Positions 1 through 10,309 of a stretch of 64,000 nt of DNA are shown here, one piece after another. The stretch's first letter is position 1. Each line of letters opens with the position of its first letter. Location: positions 223,272 to 287,271 of the forward strand of contig LSRX01000135.1 in assembly GCA_001939145.1 (NCBI GenBank), written 5' to 3'. Under the pieces are notes generated by a model. The model did not search any database, had not been told where the DNA came from, and saw only the letters and a list, made by a program, of their open reading frames with translations. The stretch comes from Symbiodinium microadriaticum. Taxonomy: Eukaryota > Sar > Dinophyceae > Suessiales > Symbiodiniaceae. Position numbers and translations under genes: made by a program.

Positions 1-81
1 GTGGTAGTGGTAGCGGTAGTGGTAGTGGTAGTGGTAGTGGTAGTGGTAGTGGTAGTGGTAGTGGTAGTGGTAGTGGTAGTG

Positions 82-135
<54 letters not shown>

Positions 136-605
136 CTCGTAGCACTAGTAGAACTTGTATTGACAGTAGCAGTCGCAGCCGTCGTCGTTGTCGTGATGTG
201 GCATCGGTCCTTATAATCTACTGACCCTCTAGGGCAAGCTTTTTCAGGTGCCTATTTACTACTCGGTGGATTGGCCATTAAAGACAGTACCAAATGTAGT
301 GGTAGTCGTCGTCGTCGTCGGCGTAGTAGTAGCAGTAGCAGAAGCAGAAGCAGTAGCAGTAGCAGTCGGAGTAGGGGTAGCAGTTGTTGTTGTTGTTGCT
401 GCTGCTGTAGGGATAGGATAGCATTAGGATAGGAGTAGGAGCAGGAGTAGGAATGGCGGCAGTGGTGGCAGTTGAGGTCGTGGTCGTGGCAGTGGTGTAG
501 CGGAGCGGTAGTGGTAGTGGCTATCGTAGTGATAGTGGTACTGGTAGTGGTAATTCACAGCAGTAGCAGTACTGAAAACAAGAATGACCAGCAACTACTA
601 GCCGG

Positions 606-686
<81 letters not shown>

Positions 687-1015
687 TCATAATCATTATT
701 ATTGTTTATTGTTCTTATTATTATTGCTATTATTACTACTAGTATTATTATTATTAGTAGTAGCAGTAGTAGTAGTAGTAGTAGGAGTAGCAGCAATATC
801 AGCAGCGTCAGTACTAGTCGCTGTCGTGCAGTTCATGATATCGTCGAGGTAGTGCTAGGCTAGGAGTAGGACTAGTACTGGCACTCGTACTAGTAGCCGC
901 AGCAGTAGCAGCAGCAACAACAACAACAACAACAGCAGTAGCAATAGCAATTGCAGTAGCAGTAGCAGTGGCAGTGGCAGGAGCAGGAGCAGTAGCGTAC
1001 TCCTGGCGGTCGTAA
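1..1015. repeat. Trinucleotide-repeat block (GTA/GTG, CAG, TTA, CAA)
   Basis: The block opens with alternating GTGGTA, passes to pure GTA (about 81-134), then to GTC/GTA mixtures (297-415), a CAG array (607-684 with one CGG unit), TTA/GTA (690-790) and mixed CAG/CAA/CAGTAG (895-995). All frames are open over long distances because no unit makes a stop in its own frame, so they read as runs of Val, Gln, Ser, Ala or Leu. No non-repetitive coding sequence flanks these runs, so I call simple repeat rather than a gene with homopolymeric amino-acid tracts. The block may continue upstream of the window. Confidence 0.95.
607..684 (+). repeat. (CAG)n array, about 26 units
   Basis: This is a nearly pure CAG run with a single CGG interruption near its middle. 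It would encode polyglutamine, polyserine or polyalanine depending on frame. It sits inside the wider trinucleotide block and has no unique coding flank. CAG is the trinucleotide reported as dominant in Eimeria repeat-rich segments, which is one reason for the tentative taxonomic call. Confidence 0.95.
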
Positions 1016-1611
1016 ACAAAAGGTAGCTACACCCCAAAGGTCAATCTCCAAATCCCAAATCCAAACACAAGCAACACACCTCATAATTAAACTAACATGC
1101 TCCACCGTGTACCATAAAAGACCAGCGCCGATGTGTCCAGCCAGGCTGCATCCTAAATGGACAGGAGACCACGTTTTCCGCACACAGATGACAACTTTTA
1201 GAATCTCCGAAGGTTGAGAGTTGAGAGAGGATGAGGCGAATGATCTAAGATTTTAGAGGACAGGGTTAAGGACCGGGGTAGCAGCCTTCCAGCCTGCCAG
1301 GCTGGCTGGAAGCTGCGTTGAAGAATCCTTGGAGATTAAGATAGATTGAATCTACTCCTTGTTCTTTGATATGAGAAGCCTTATTTTGCGGTTCGTATCG
1401 AGAGCCTCGCGGGCCTCGCTGTGAACTCCTGCGTTCGGAGTATCGACTGCGCAAGACGATCACGGAGGCGCGCGGACCGGAACAGCCACAAACGCTGTCG
1501 AGGTTCCCGAGGTGGCTATTTTTGGGACATGTATTGCAAAAACCAATTAGAAGACCACAACAGCAAGGGTTGGTGGCGGCTCACTATTGATTGCAATAGA
1601 CTCGCTAGATT
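1016..1611. other. Unique-looking intergenic DNA, no gene seen
   Basis: The sequence leaves the trinucleotide block and becomes non-repetitive. Short frames exist on both strands but none exceeds about 65 codons or looks conserved. A small hairpin-forming stretch with 9-base arms (CTTCCAGCC and GGCTGGAAG) lies at 1286-1312. Nothing else is recognised. Confidence 0.5.
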
Positions 1612-1725
1612 ACCACGACCACGACCACCACTACGACGACGACTATTGCTACAACTGCTGCTACTGCTACGGCTACGGCTACAGCTACTGTTAACTACTG
1701 CTGCTACTCCTACGGCTACAGGCAG
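1612..1725. repeat. Decayed CTA/CGA/CTG trinucleotide repeat
   Basis: Every third base follows a rhythm (ACG-ACC-ACT-ACG-ACT and then CTG-CTA-CTG-CTA), but units vary at one position. This is what an old ACT/CTG array looks like after point substitutions. Open frames across it on both strands, up to about 130 codons, are explained by the rhythm. Confidence 0.8.
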
Positions 1726-2934
1726 TGCGCCGAAGCTTGAATGCGACCGTGTAGAGTTAGCTACAGACCGGATGAGTTCGCTTCGAAGCTCGCGCTTGTG
1801 GCTCCGTCGGTCTTGAATGCCCGCTGCCAGGGAGAGAGCAAAGAACGCCCAAGTAAACACACAGCAATAACTAAGGCTCAGGTCTTTGGGTTCAGGGTTT
1901 AGGGTTTAGGGGGGGTTTCAGGTTTAGGAATGGCAAGTCGTCAAAGCTGTCAGTGTCCATGGCCAAAAGTCGAACAGCAGCCGCGACAGCAGGTACTTCA
2001 GACACTTACACGAGACTGAGAAATACGAAACATGATCAGAAGAATACAGAGGACTGTTGGAGTGCACCTGCTGTATATATTTGACACTCGCCTTTATAAC
2101 TCAAGACGAACATTTATATTCCAGACTCTCCATACGTCAGAGAGAAGCGGATCTTGCTCTCAGAAAATACGCTGAGTCTGTGTTTGGCCACGGCAAAGAT
2201 CAACAAACCGCCAACCTGACATTCAGAACTCAAACATAGACTAAGTAAAGGCCGGCCGCTGCAGACTCTGAGGTGACACAAAATTTAGATCATGGACTCG
2301 CAGGGAACCACCCGGGAACCGGATCACGAAGCATAGCTGACGGCTCAATATATTGGTGCCTGAATGGATGGCCATCAAAATTGGGGGGGGGNGGGGTCGC
2401 CCTGTTTAGTAGGTGTCTTTATGATCCTTGTCCTACAGTTTGGGATTCAATCTCGGAGCCCCTTGTCTGCTTTCTGAAGTAGCTTCCAAAAGAGTTTTAA
2501 CACAATCCTGGCAGTATCCAGGAGTGATGCTGGCCATGCTTGACGCTCCCACATCTGCCATATGTGGGGCCCAGGTTCTTTCAACTACTAGTCTTGATTT
2601 ATAGTCTCTTCACTTGACGTCCACCCCCAGTCCCTCCCAAACTTTGTTGCTAGGATAGTGCTTGAGGGCTTGGGTCGCCTTGTTAAGCCTTGAGGAAACT
2701 GCAGATTATGTCTTTCCAGTTTGCTCGGATGGATTCCTGGGTTTGGGAATGCCTGATCGGGTTGCTGTTTGGATATATACCCGGATGGATATTTTGGGGA
2801 TCAGGGAAGGCTTCTCCATTCTACTAGTTGCTGTTTGGATGCGTGGGTGCATTCTGAGCTTTTAGTTTTGGGGTTGCTTCGGGAGCTAATTCTTTGCGGA
2901 ATCAGTTCGTCGGCTGTTGATTTCAAACAAAACT
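1726..2934. other. Intergenic DNA with a short heptamer patch and an N
   Basis: Mostly non-repetitive. A short TTTAGGG-like patch occurs at 1888-1930. A single N lies in a G run at 2392. The phrase TTGCTGTTTGGAT appears twice (about 2762 and 2827), suggesting a small decayed local duplication. No frame looks like a recognisable protein. Confidence 0.5.
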
Positions 2935-3160
2935 TCAACTACCACTACCAGTACTCCTACCACTAGCAGTCACTAGCACTAGCATGAGCACTAGGCACTA
3001 CCACCACCACTGGCGCTGCCACTGCACCTCCCCACACCCCCACCATGTGCAACATCCCCCACACTCCACCTCCTTTCCTGATAACCACTACCGCCACCAC
3101 TACCACAGTGTGGTTACCACGACCACTGCCAACCCGCGACCCCGACCCACCCTGGCCTGT
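2935..3160. repeat. CCA/CTA-rich cryptic trinucleotide repeat
   Basis: Triplets of the type ACC, CAC and ACT dominate the plus strand, with phase shifts and insertions. The opposing frames are rich in Val/Gly or His/Thr for the same reason. Read as a degraded trinucleotide block. Confidence 0.8.
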
Positions 3161-3767
3161 CAGTCTGCGGTTTAGCAGTCTCTGGAATTCAGGTTTGGGT
3201 TGGCCCCGAAGAAGCACTCTCCACTAGAACTGTGCAGCCATAGCTGCTGAGTCGGCCGAGGAGGATGCGACTAGCGGTCAAACTTGAAATGGGGCTCTGG
3301 GGCAACGCATGCTCTTTGCTGGGGAACCCAGAGGTACAACCCAAACCCTAAACCCCTGACTCCTAATAAAGTATTCACTCAATGAATTCTGCTTCAACTA
3401 ACCTGAGGGAAGTTGTTGGAGCATGTTAGAGTTTCGGGCTTCGAGAGTTTACAAGGAGCCGAATTTGCGGGTTTGGAGTTTGGGGGTTTAGCATTCGGGA
3501 TTTCATGGCTTGCAGTTTTACAGGTTAAGGGCTTTTCGAGTGTGGGGTCTAGCATATGCCACCATGTCCTTATGCCATGGAGTAAACTGGGGGCCCGGGT
3601 GGGGGCAGGGGGTGCGGCTCTGAACATTGAGGTCCTTCCCTGAGGCTGCCAGGGCCTTCCAGAAGCTCCGGTAGCATCCGAAACTCTGAAGAAAGTTCCG
3701 CAAACTTTTTAGGGTTTAGGGTACGAGTTCTACATAAGGGTTACGATTACTATAAGGGGTATTTCAG

Positions 3768-3888
3768 GGGCTTAACATAAGGGGCTTCGATAAGTTGGGA
3801 GTACGTTGCAAAGTAATGTTGATTGGAAACCCAAACATAGTAATGGTACCCAGTTCATACTTTTACATTGGGGCCCAAAACCCTTGAC
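3768..3888 (+). mobile_element. P1 MITE-like element, decayed copy
   Basis: The right half keeps GGAAACCCAAACATAGTAAT followed by GGTACC, and the segment closes with ACATTGGGGCC. This parallels the better P1 copies, which have GGAACCCCAAAATAGTATTGGTAATTA there. The left end is weak (AGGGGCTTAACATAAG). Orientation follows the right-half motif. Confidence 0.4.
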
Positions 3889-4391
3889 CCTAAACCCTTA
3901 AAAACGCCAGTGCCCGGCCCCGGTGGTACGCTGCGCCTGACACGAAACACCTGGCATCGGGCCAGTCGGTCCGACAGCTGCCCTGCTGCCTATGAACAAC
4001 CAGGGGTTGTTGGCATAGGGCCTTAGTTAGGGCTTCAAGGTTTAGGGTTTAGGGTATTGGGGTTATAATCAGTCTCTCGGGTCATCAAAACCCCAAATCC
4101 TGCGCCAATCCTACAACTGCGCCTGCGCAAGGTTGTGTCGGCTGGTTTCAAACCGTTGGTCATGGCAGGCCACGCAGTACGACGAATTTTTCACCCGAGT
4201 TAGTGTAGGCTGACGACATCTGAGGAGGGGTTCCTGTAAATATCTTTCCAGTGATCTCCTGGAAAAAGCCTTCCTACTATGACGTTGAGTAAAGCACACT
4301 TTTTAAAGCTTGTCACAGGATGGAAGGAAGCTGCTCTCCCGAGGAACACTGAGAGACCCTGCTAGAGGCCGAAACTGTATGGTTAGTGGCT

Positions 4392-4460
4392 AGCATGGGG
4401 CCCTTAATAGTTAAAAAGAGGGTGTTGAGGGATACTGTAGTATGACGACATACGAACTCC
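4392..4460 (+). mobile_element. P1 left-half fragment
   Basis: GGGGCCCTTAATAGTTAAAA is followed by AGGGTGTTGAGGGATACTGTAGTA, which parallels the P1 left half (GGGGCCTTAATAATTAGAAT, then AGGGTTTTGGGGTATA). It runs into CCCTAAA heptamers at its right side, where the rest of the element is missing. Confidence 0.4.
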
Positions 4461-5282
4461 CTAAACCCTAAACCCTAAATCTTAAACCCTCAACCCTAAC
4501 CCCTAAAAAACCCAAACCTTAAACCCTAAGCCCTAGTAAGGGGAAACTGGTGGTCTTCGGGGGTTCAGGCTTGGGACTGTTGCGCTTTTGGGGGCTTTGG
4601 GCTCAGGATTGACGGTGTGGGCTCAGGGTTTAGGGGTTGTTAGGGCCTTTCGGCTCATCCATTTGTTTCGGGGTTATAGGGCTCAGGGTTATAGGATTTC
4701 CGGTTTAGAGTTGAGGGTCGATGTCTTTGGGGGGCCCAGGGTGTTGGCCGCAGGACTTGGGGTTTCTGGTTGCGCAAGCGAAAACAGCAAGCTCTGATTA
4801 AGAGACTCAGAATACCCGGCATCCAGAAAACACTGATCACGAAGGGATCAATACACATCGCGATCATGACGAACACTGAATAATGACGTTTATCAACCCG
4901 TATTTAGTGCCGCTCTACACACCTTCGATCTGCTTCTGCCCGCAGGCCCGCCAGGCTTACGGCAAATTGGCGATGGAATGCAACCAGGGGTAGAAAGGAA
5001 GGTTCTGGGCGTGAGGTCCATGCGATATATTTTCCTGTTGGAGTTTTGTGGATGAGACGGTAATGAGTCTCTTGATCTCTATGAGCACTGCATTTCATTT
5101 ATCCCCTGGCCCAGAACCCTCCCTCCACCCCTTAAGTGGCATCGCTCCGCTTCTGGATTCGACGGCTTCCTGGCCTGGTTTCGATCCCTTGAGTTTTGCT
5201 AGGTGATCAGCCAAAAGAAGAACTGTCACAACCACCACAAGAAGAAACCGTGAAAAAAAGAATGCTGACCGTCGCCAGCAGG

Positions 5283-5496
5283 CATTGACTGTAGCAGCAG
5301 AAGTAGCAGAAGAGCAGTAGCAGCAGCAGCAGCAGCAGCAGCAGGAGCAGGAGCAGGAGCCCTATCAGCAGCAGTAGCTGTAGCCGTAGCAGGAGCAGCA
5401 ACAGAAGGAGTAGGAGTCGGAGTAAGAGTAGGAGTACGAGAAGTAGTACTTGAAGCAGCAAAAACAGAAGCAGAAGCAGCAGTAGTAGAGGTAGTA

Positions 5497-5529
<33 letters not shown>

Positions 5530-5702
5530 GGAGTAGGAGTAGTAGTAGTATAGTAGTAGCAGCAGCAGTAGTAGTAGCAGCGCCGTAGTAGTAGTCGTCG
5601 TCGTCGTCGTCGTCGTCGTAGGTGGTGGTGGTGGTGGTGGTGGTGGTGGTGGTGGTGGTGGTGGTGGTGGTGGTGGTGGTAGTAGTGGTGGTAGTAGTAG
5701 TG

Positions 5703-5751
<49 letters not shown>

Positions 5752-5835
5752 GTGGTGGTAGTAGTAGTAGTAGTGGTTAGTAGTACTAGTAGTAGTAACA
5801 GTAGTACTGTAATAGTAGTGGCAGCCGCATCGGGG
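5283..5835. repeat. Trinucleotide-repeat block (CAG, GTA, GTC, GTG)
   Basis: Successive sub-arrays are CAG with GGAGCA variants (5290-5400), GTA (5500-5560), GTC (5592-5620), an uninterrupted GTG run (about 5621-5680) and GTA with occasional GTG (5680-5790). Sub-arrays are each homogeneous and switch abruptly. A 236-codon frame on the minus strand is only poly-Tyr, poly-His, poly-Thr and poly-Ala from these arrays. Confidence 0.95.
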
Positions 5836-6235
5836 GTAGCAGGTGCAGGTGCAAGACCAACACCGCCAACACCGCCATCAACAACACTGACAACACAATG
5901 GAAACCCTGAAACCAAGACCTTGCACAGACCCACAATCCTAACAGTCTTAGGTGTCTTAAGCTTGCGAATCACCCGCCAGGAAGCTTGGCGGATCATTAT
6001 CTCGAAGGGACCATAGTATCTCCGGGGCCAGAGGCTCCCAACCGCTTTAGAGCATAGGGTTCAGTGTTACGACTTGAGCTGAGGTGATCCATAAACCCCA
6101 GAAGCCTAACAAGTCCACTCTGTACGGTTGACGTGCAGGTTGTTTGAGCAAGCCCCCTCAAGCAGTGCAAGGCTGAGGATGTAGGGTGGATGGGGAAGCT
6201 TGCGCACTGACTGAACTCAACAGCCACGATGGTTC

Positions 6236-6311
6236 CTACTATGGGGGAATATTATCGTTCAAACAAGGAGCCGTCGGGAAGAAGATTGGGTAATTCTGCA
6301 GGCCCCTAGAT
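6236..6311 (+). mobile_element. P1 right-half copy
   Basis: The sequence reads GGGGGAATATTATCG, AAGGAGCC, GGGTAATTCTGCAGGCCCCTA in the same order and spacing as the P1 right half. The left inverted end is not recognisable. A second P1 in the opposite direction follows about 60 bp downstream. Confidence 0.5.
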
Positions 6312-6372
6312 CTTAGAATAGACCTGGGAGTCGATTGCAAGCCAACCTTGAACCGTTCGAGAGACTAAGCTT

Positions 6373-6461
6373 ATATAGGTCGGAATGATTACGAATAGTA
6401 TCCCCCCGAACTAAAGTACAAGCTACTCCAAAGCCCCAATCTAATGATTCAGACCGCCTGT
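6373..6461 (-). mobile_element. P1 element, decayed, reverse orientation
   Basis: Read on the minus strand it gives AATCATTAGATTGGGGCTTT, then GTACTTTAG, then CGGGGGGATACTATTCGTAA and a CCGACCTATA end. This matches the P1 order of left arm, core, CCCCAAAATAGTATTGGTAA and right arm. It forms an inverted pair with the copy at 6236-6311. Confidence 0.45.
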
Positions 6462-6831
6462 ATTCAACAAGCTAGGTGTCTCACAAGAGCCCACTTCCTG
6501 CTCCGGGCTGCGAACAAGGAGCTTCCCAGCCCTGAGCTCTAAACCGTACGCCCGGTTTCAGCCCTGAGACCAACTCCTACCCAATATGCCTCAATGCTTG
6601 GAGCAGGGCTTGAAGGTGCACTACTTTTTTTGCAAGGGAACTAAGACTGTTGTACCCTAAACCCTAAAACCTCAACGAGCTTAAGCCCTGAACTCCTCCA
6701 GGTTAGCACGCTTTACAAGAATTTCACATCCCTGAGCTCCCTAAGGACCCCGGTGATTTTCAGCGTCTGAACAGGCTCAGGCAACGGTCCAGGCATCCTC
6801 CACAAAGGCCCGTGGCTTTGGGCTGAAGGTG

Positions 6832-6875
6832 TAGGGTTTAGGGTTTAGGGTTTAGGGTTTAGGGTTTAGGGTTTG
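6832..6875 (+). repeat. TTTAGGG tandem run, about 6 units
   Basis: Six near-perfect heptamers in a row, G-rich strand on plus. This is the telomere repeat type shared by plants and many alveolates. It is internal, only about 45 bp long and flanked by ordinary sequence, so it is an interstitial tract and not a chromosome end. Confidence 0.9.
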
Positions 6876-7248
6876 AGGGTGGAGGCAGGGTGCACAGTGT
6901 ACGGTTCCGAGTGAAGGAGTGTAGCCTGTACCTTGGACTCCACAGCCCTCACACCGAAGAACCAAACCCTATACATCCTAAACCGAGGCTGTGCAGATTC
7001 GATTTCCCAGTCTACTTTTCAAGTCCTAGTTAGTAAGTCGGGTGATGAGTACGAGTGTAGCTGGAGACAAGGTCATGGCTATTGGTTTTGACACCACCGT
7101 AAACCCTCAGCCCTTCACCATCCCTACACCCTAAACTCCCTAAACCCGAAACCCTAAACCGCGCCATGTTGCAAAATGAACGGGTAAACGCCCAATGGAT
7201 CGAGACCCTGGGTCGGTGTGAAATATTCTTTGGGGCCCTAGACCCTAA

Positions 7249-7334
7249 ACCCTAAACCCTTAGGGTTTTATGGTTTTTTATTTAGGGTCCGAACCCTAAA
7301 CCCTTAGGGCTTTATGGCTTTATTTAGGGTCCGA
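7249..7334. repeat. Duplicated heptamer hairpin, about 43-bp unit twice
   Basis: Each unit carries CCCTAAACCCTTAGGG (C-rich heptamers running straight into G-rich ones), then a TTTATGG-rich spacer and TTTAGGGTCCGA. The second unit starts near 7293. The head-to-head heptamers could fold back on themselves. Confidence 0.7.
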
Positions 7335-7528
7335 TGGCCCATCTTTGGGCTGGGATTGCAGTAGGAAGTCGGACGCAGAAGTCGAAACGAACCCTACAAG
7401 CCAAACCCTAAACCCTAAACCCTAAATCCGAGACTCTAAGTCCCTAGATTACAACTTTCCTCCCTAAACCCCGGCTCCCAAACCTTAGACTTAAACCTCG
7501 GGTCACTCTTTACTCTAAGGGCCCAGGG

Positions 7529-7831
7529 TTACTGAGCCCCCCTTGCCCCCGCAAGGCAGAGAAATGGCCTTCGCACTGGCAGAAAGGATAATGAACTTAG
7601 GAGTCTGGAAACCCGTCCTTGGCCCCAGCCTTCACTGTTCTGAAAGTTCCACAGTAAACACCGCCACTGCAAAGCTGCACACCGTCCTCTGACACCATCT
7701 TGATCTTTCGGGATCGCCTGCACCAGGGTTTCAGCTGACACGAGCACAGGATGTGCGTGCAGCTCTCTGACTGTTGGAAACAGGGTTTCAAGGTTGCAGG
7801 CTTTTCCTACGGGTTCTCTTCCACCAAACAT
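7529..7831 (-). CDS. Unrecognised candidate exon or gene remnant
   Basis: A 100-codon minus-strand frame free of heptamers and simple repeats. Its composition is protein-like, with a central segment reading LETLFPTVRELHAHPVLVSA and a tryptophan-containing stretch after it. The frame begins at a TTG or ATG choice and ends in heptamer-like DNA. A second minus-strand frame over 7597-7791 is equally open, which lowers confidence. I recognise no domain and see no clear splice context. It could be chance. Confidence 0.18.
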   Translation of the reverse strand: MFGGREPVGKACNLETLFPTVRELHAHPVLVSAETLVQAIPKDQDGVRGRCAALQWRCLLWNFQNSEGWGQGRVSRLLSSLSFLPVRRPFLCLAGARGAQ

Positions 7832-8161
7832 TTAACCCCCAAAGTGCAGCGTCAAGGCTTCTGTGCTAACGGTGTTCGGATTTAGGATTCAGCGCTCATG
7901 AGCCTCCGCAGGGTTTGAAGCTGAGGGTTTAGCAGTTTAAAGTTTCCCGTTTTTAAGTTTAGAGAGTTTGCGATTTAGGGTTCGTTGCAGCCCAACAGAG
8001 CCTTGTAGGACAGATCGGCCAAATCCATCTTCCTCTTTTCGATGGCGGTGACAAGCTGCTCATGCTGCCTGCAGCAAAAGGCTTCAAGAAGCCATAAGTT
8101 GAAACTCGACGCCCTAGACCGTGAGCCCCTGATTTCGAAACTCGATGTGAATGCAAGGACT

Positions 8162-8596
8162 CTACACTCTACACCCACGCCATCCTGAAGCATGCTCCCC
8201 GAGCTGACAAGTTCGATCATGTTCCAGATTCACGAACAAGCGGTTGCATGCGAGCATGCTGCAAGCAAAGCCACACGACACCAGGAAAGCATCGTGCTGC
8301 ATGCTGTTGGAAGCGCCGGAAGTCAACGGCAATCGTGGTGGAAATGCTGAGTCGAACGAGCGACACCAACTATCATTCAAAAGGGCTCTCGGCAAGTCTT
8401 GACGGCTTTCGGCTGGCAGGTATGGCTGCTTAGCTAGTCCACGGCGACGTGGCCTGGACAAAATTGGTGGGACTGCGGCGCACACATCGTTTTGCGGTAA
8501 ACATGCGCAGAAAGCGACCCCTATACTATCCCAAGCTAGTTGAATTGGAACTGCAAGCCTCGACCCGTCCACACCGATGCCCCAACCCAAAGCCAC
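8162..8596 (-). CDS. Unrecognised long frame, doubtful gene
   Basis: A 144-codon frame in a unique, heptamer-poor segment, among the longest non-repetitive frames of the window. It is rich in Cys, Arg and Pro and has no motif I recognise. Shorter frames lie opposite it on the plus strand (8248-8433 and 8449-8673), so strand is not settled. The right side grades into CCCTAAA DNA from about 8640. Confidence 0.15.
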   Translation of the reverse strand: MALGWGIGVDGSRLAVPIQLAWDSIGVAFCACLPQNDVCAAVPPILSRPRRRGLAKQPYLPAESRQDLPRALLNDSWCRSFDSAFPPRLPLTSGASNSMQHDAFLVSCGFACSMLACNRLFVNLEHDRTCQLGEHASGWRGCRV

Positions 8597-8813
8597 CGTT
8601 GAAACTTGTGAGCATCCACAACTTCCCCAAAAACCGTCCCCTAAACCCTAAAACCCCAGCTCCTGAGCCCTAAACCGTGAACTCCAAACCTTCAAGCCCT
8701 AAACTCAAAACCCTGAGTTTCCATCTTGACACCATAAACCCTAAAACCCTAAAATCCTAAACCCTAATCCCAAAAACTCTTCTTATTCGACTAGTATCCT
8801 GGCAGAAATAGAA

Positions 8814-8880
8814 GTTAGCCTTTGGGGTTATAAGTAGGGGTTCTCGTACCCCAGAAAAGTTAAGGGCTACCTACTCTACT
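8814..8880 (+). mobile_element. P6 repeat, copy 1
   Basis: TTAGCCTTTGGGGTTATAAG, a short loop, then CGTACCCCAGAAAAGTTAAG and GGCTACCTACTCTACT. The same order of blocks recurs at 27038-27124. The two arms are imperfect inverses (CCTTTGGGGT against ACCCCAGAAAAG). It abuts a P5 element on the right. Confidence 0.5.
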
Positions 8881-8881
8881 T

Positions 8882-8967
8882 GGAGGCCTGAGAGGGCGGG
8901 ATCAAGGTAGGTAGGATTAAGGAGCGCTTCAATCAAGACGATTTTTCGGAATTACCCCACCTGCCTT
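8882..8967 (+). mobile_element. P5 MITE-like element, copy 1
   Basis: It starts GGAGGCCTGAGAGGGCGGGAT and ends ATTACCCCACCTGCCT, giving a decayed inverted pair. Internal GTAGGTAGGATTAAGGA is shared with the copy at 13998-14086. Size about 86 bp. It directly follows the P6 copy. Confidence 0.55.
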
Positions 8968-9744
8968 CATCCTATCCTTGGAGCCCTCAACCCTAAACCC
9001 TAAACCCGCAGATCTACCGGTAAGCCTTATAGCACGAACCCTGGGATTTTTGGAGCCTGTGGAGCCGAGGATACAATTTTAGTATCCGCATGTAGTCCAC
9101 TGCGGCAAGCACCTGGTTGAGGGCTTGTTTGGCCGATTTGGCTAGGAAGCTTGGTATGGGTTTATGATGAGGGTTTAGGCTTTGGGGTTATTGGGTGGGA
9201 CGAGGGTGTCTGCGGAAATCTGACCCTCTGTGCGGCCCAGAAGGAGAAATGTACACGGATCCGCATCCCAAGTCACGTGTCTGTTCGAAGAGTATCCACC
9301 GGGATGCGTTTCTTGTCGTGTGGTTCTTGTGGAGGCGCTCTAAGATGATGCAAAAATGATATTCGATGGTCATATAGGGTATTCAGAGGTGGGAACTGGC
9401 TTTCAGCAACCCACAGTCCCATGATCAGTTCAGTGGAGATGATCTCTAGTGTGAGGTCAGCTGGAATGCTCGAGGAGCCACGCATTCAGACTTCTGTGCA
9501 TGTGGAATGCTGGATTCGCACCCCGCGTGCGCGTGCTGCCATCCAGATCTTCTCCCCGATCGCCGAACCCCAAACCCTAAACCCACAGGTCCTTTGGACA
9601 AGGGGACTAAAAATCTAAAAATCAAAGCAGCCTCCGTGTCTGAACAAATTCCGATTCGGACAACCTAGGTCCCTCAATGCTAACCCCCAGACCCGTTAAG
9701 CCCCAAGCCCCGGACACCATAACCCCCAAACCCCCTGAAGCCTA

Positions 9745-9788
9745 CGGCAGGTTAGGGCCATTTTGGTAATTATTCAGGTCCTATGTTT
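9745..9788 (+). mobile_element. P1 right-end fragment
   Basis: TTTTGGTAATTATTCAGGTC followed by CTATGT matches the right end of well-kept P1 copies almost base for base. Nothing of the left half remains, and the fragment is embedded in CCCTAAA-like DNA. Confidence 0.5.
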
Positions 9789-10208
9789 TGTGAGAGCCAA
9801 CTCTGTAAACCCCGAACCCTCGTAACCTTACAGTTCGGACTCTACCTTCTTTCAACCCCTGTTTCTTCCTTCAGCCCTCTGACACCCTTAACCCTAAACC
9901 ACGAAACCCCTAAGCCCAAAACCCTTGACCCCGAAACCCCTAAAAACCCTAAACATCCCTAAACCCCTGCACCCTAAACCCTTAAACCCCGAACCCCTAA
10001 ACCCCAAAACGCCGAACAAACCCCGAAACCCGAACACCCTAAACCCTAAACCCCGAACAAACCCCGAAACCCGAACACCCTATAAACCCTAAACCCCTAA
10101 AGTGACTGAGGATGGGGCAGCCAACTCTGAGTCCACGTCGGTGATGACCTAAGCGCAAAGGGAGGCTTGGAGGAGGTCTTAAGCTCTAATATAGGGTTTA
10201 GGGTTTAG

Positions 10209-10309
10209 CGGGCCTTCATAGTTAGAGTAGGGTTTTGGGGGTATATTATTGATATAAACAAACAAAGGAATCCCCAAAATAGTATGGGGTTGTCATTTAG
10301 GCCCCTAGT
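10209..10309 (+). mobile_element. P1 MITE-like element, near full length
   Basis: The left arm reads GGGCCTTCATAGTTAGAGTA then GGGTTTTGGGGGTATATTAT. The right half reads AAAGGAATCCCCAAAATAGT and ends TTTAGGCCCCTAG. Size is about 100 bp. It interrupts a TTTAGGG patch on its left. Confidence 0.7.

Larger units (their letters stand above)
3161..5282. repeat. Heptamer-derived intergenic DNA (TTTAGGG/CCCTAAA decay)
   Basis: Short exact or near-exact heptamers recur, for example at 3340-3355, 3708-3722, 4040-4055 and 4456-4530, separated by sequence that still favours GGGTTT, GGGCTT, CCCTGA and similar one-step variants. Strand changes several times: CCCTAAA at 3340 and 4456, TTTAGGG at 3708 and 4040. 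The part at 4880-5200 is free of heptamers and shows nothing recognisable. Confidence 0.75.
5836..8140. repeat. Heptamer-rich intergenic DNA
   Basis: Contains the best short TTTAGGG run near the left of the window (6832-6875), CCCTAAA patches (7120-7160, 7240-7260, 7400-7425) and many one-step variants. Two P1 elements lie at 6236-6461. The stretch at 7529-7831 is heptamer-free and is listed separately as a weak coding candidate. Confidence 0.7.
8640..10200. repeat. CCCTAAA-derived intergenic DNA
   Basis: C-rich heptamers and one-step variants (CCCCGAA, CCCTTAA, CCCCTAA) are dense at 8640-8775, 8985-9005 and above all 9885-10100, where almost every seven bases can be read as a variant heptamer. 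The interval 9100-9520 is heptamer-poor and holds only short frames. Confidence 0.8.

Noticed and set aside
1..1015. Possible gene with polyglutamine/polyserine tracts (homopolymeric amino-acid repeats known in Eimeria proteins)
   Set aside because: Array edges do not continue in frame into unique protein-like sequence, and all frames are open alike.
1286..1312. Hairpin CTTCCAGCC / GGCTGGAAG as terminator or element
   Set aside because: A single small palindrome with no second copy and no gene nearby. Not distinguishable from chance.
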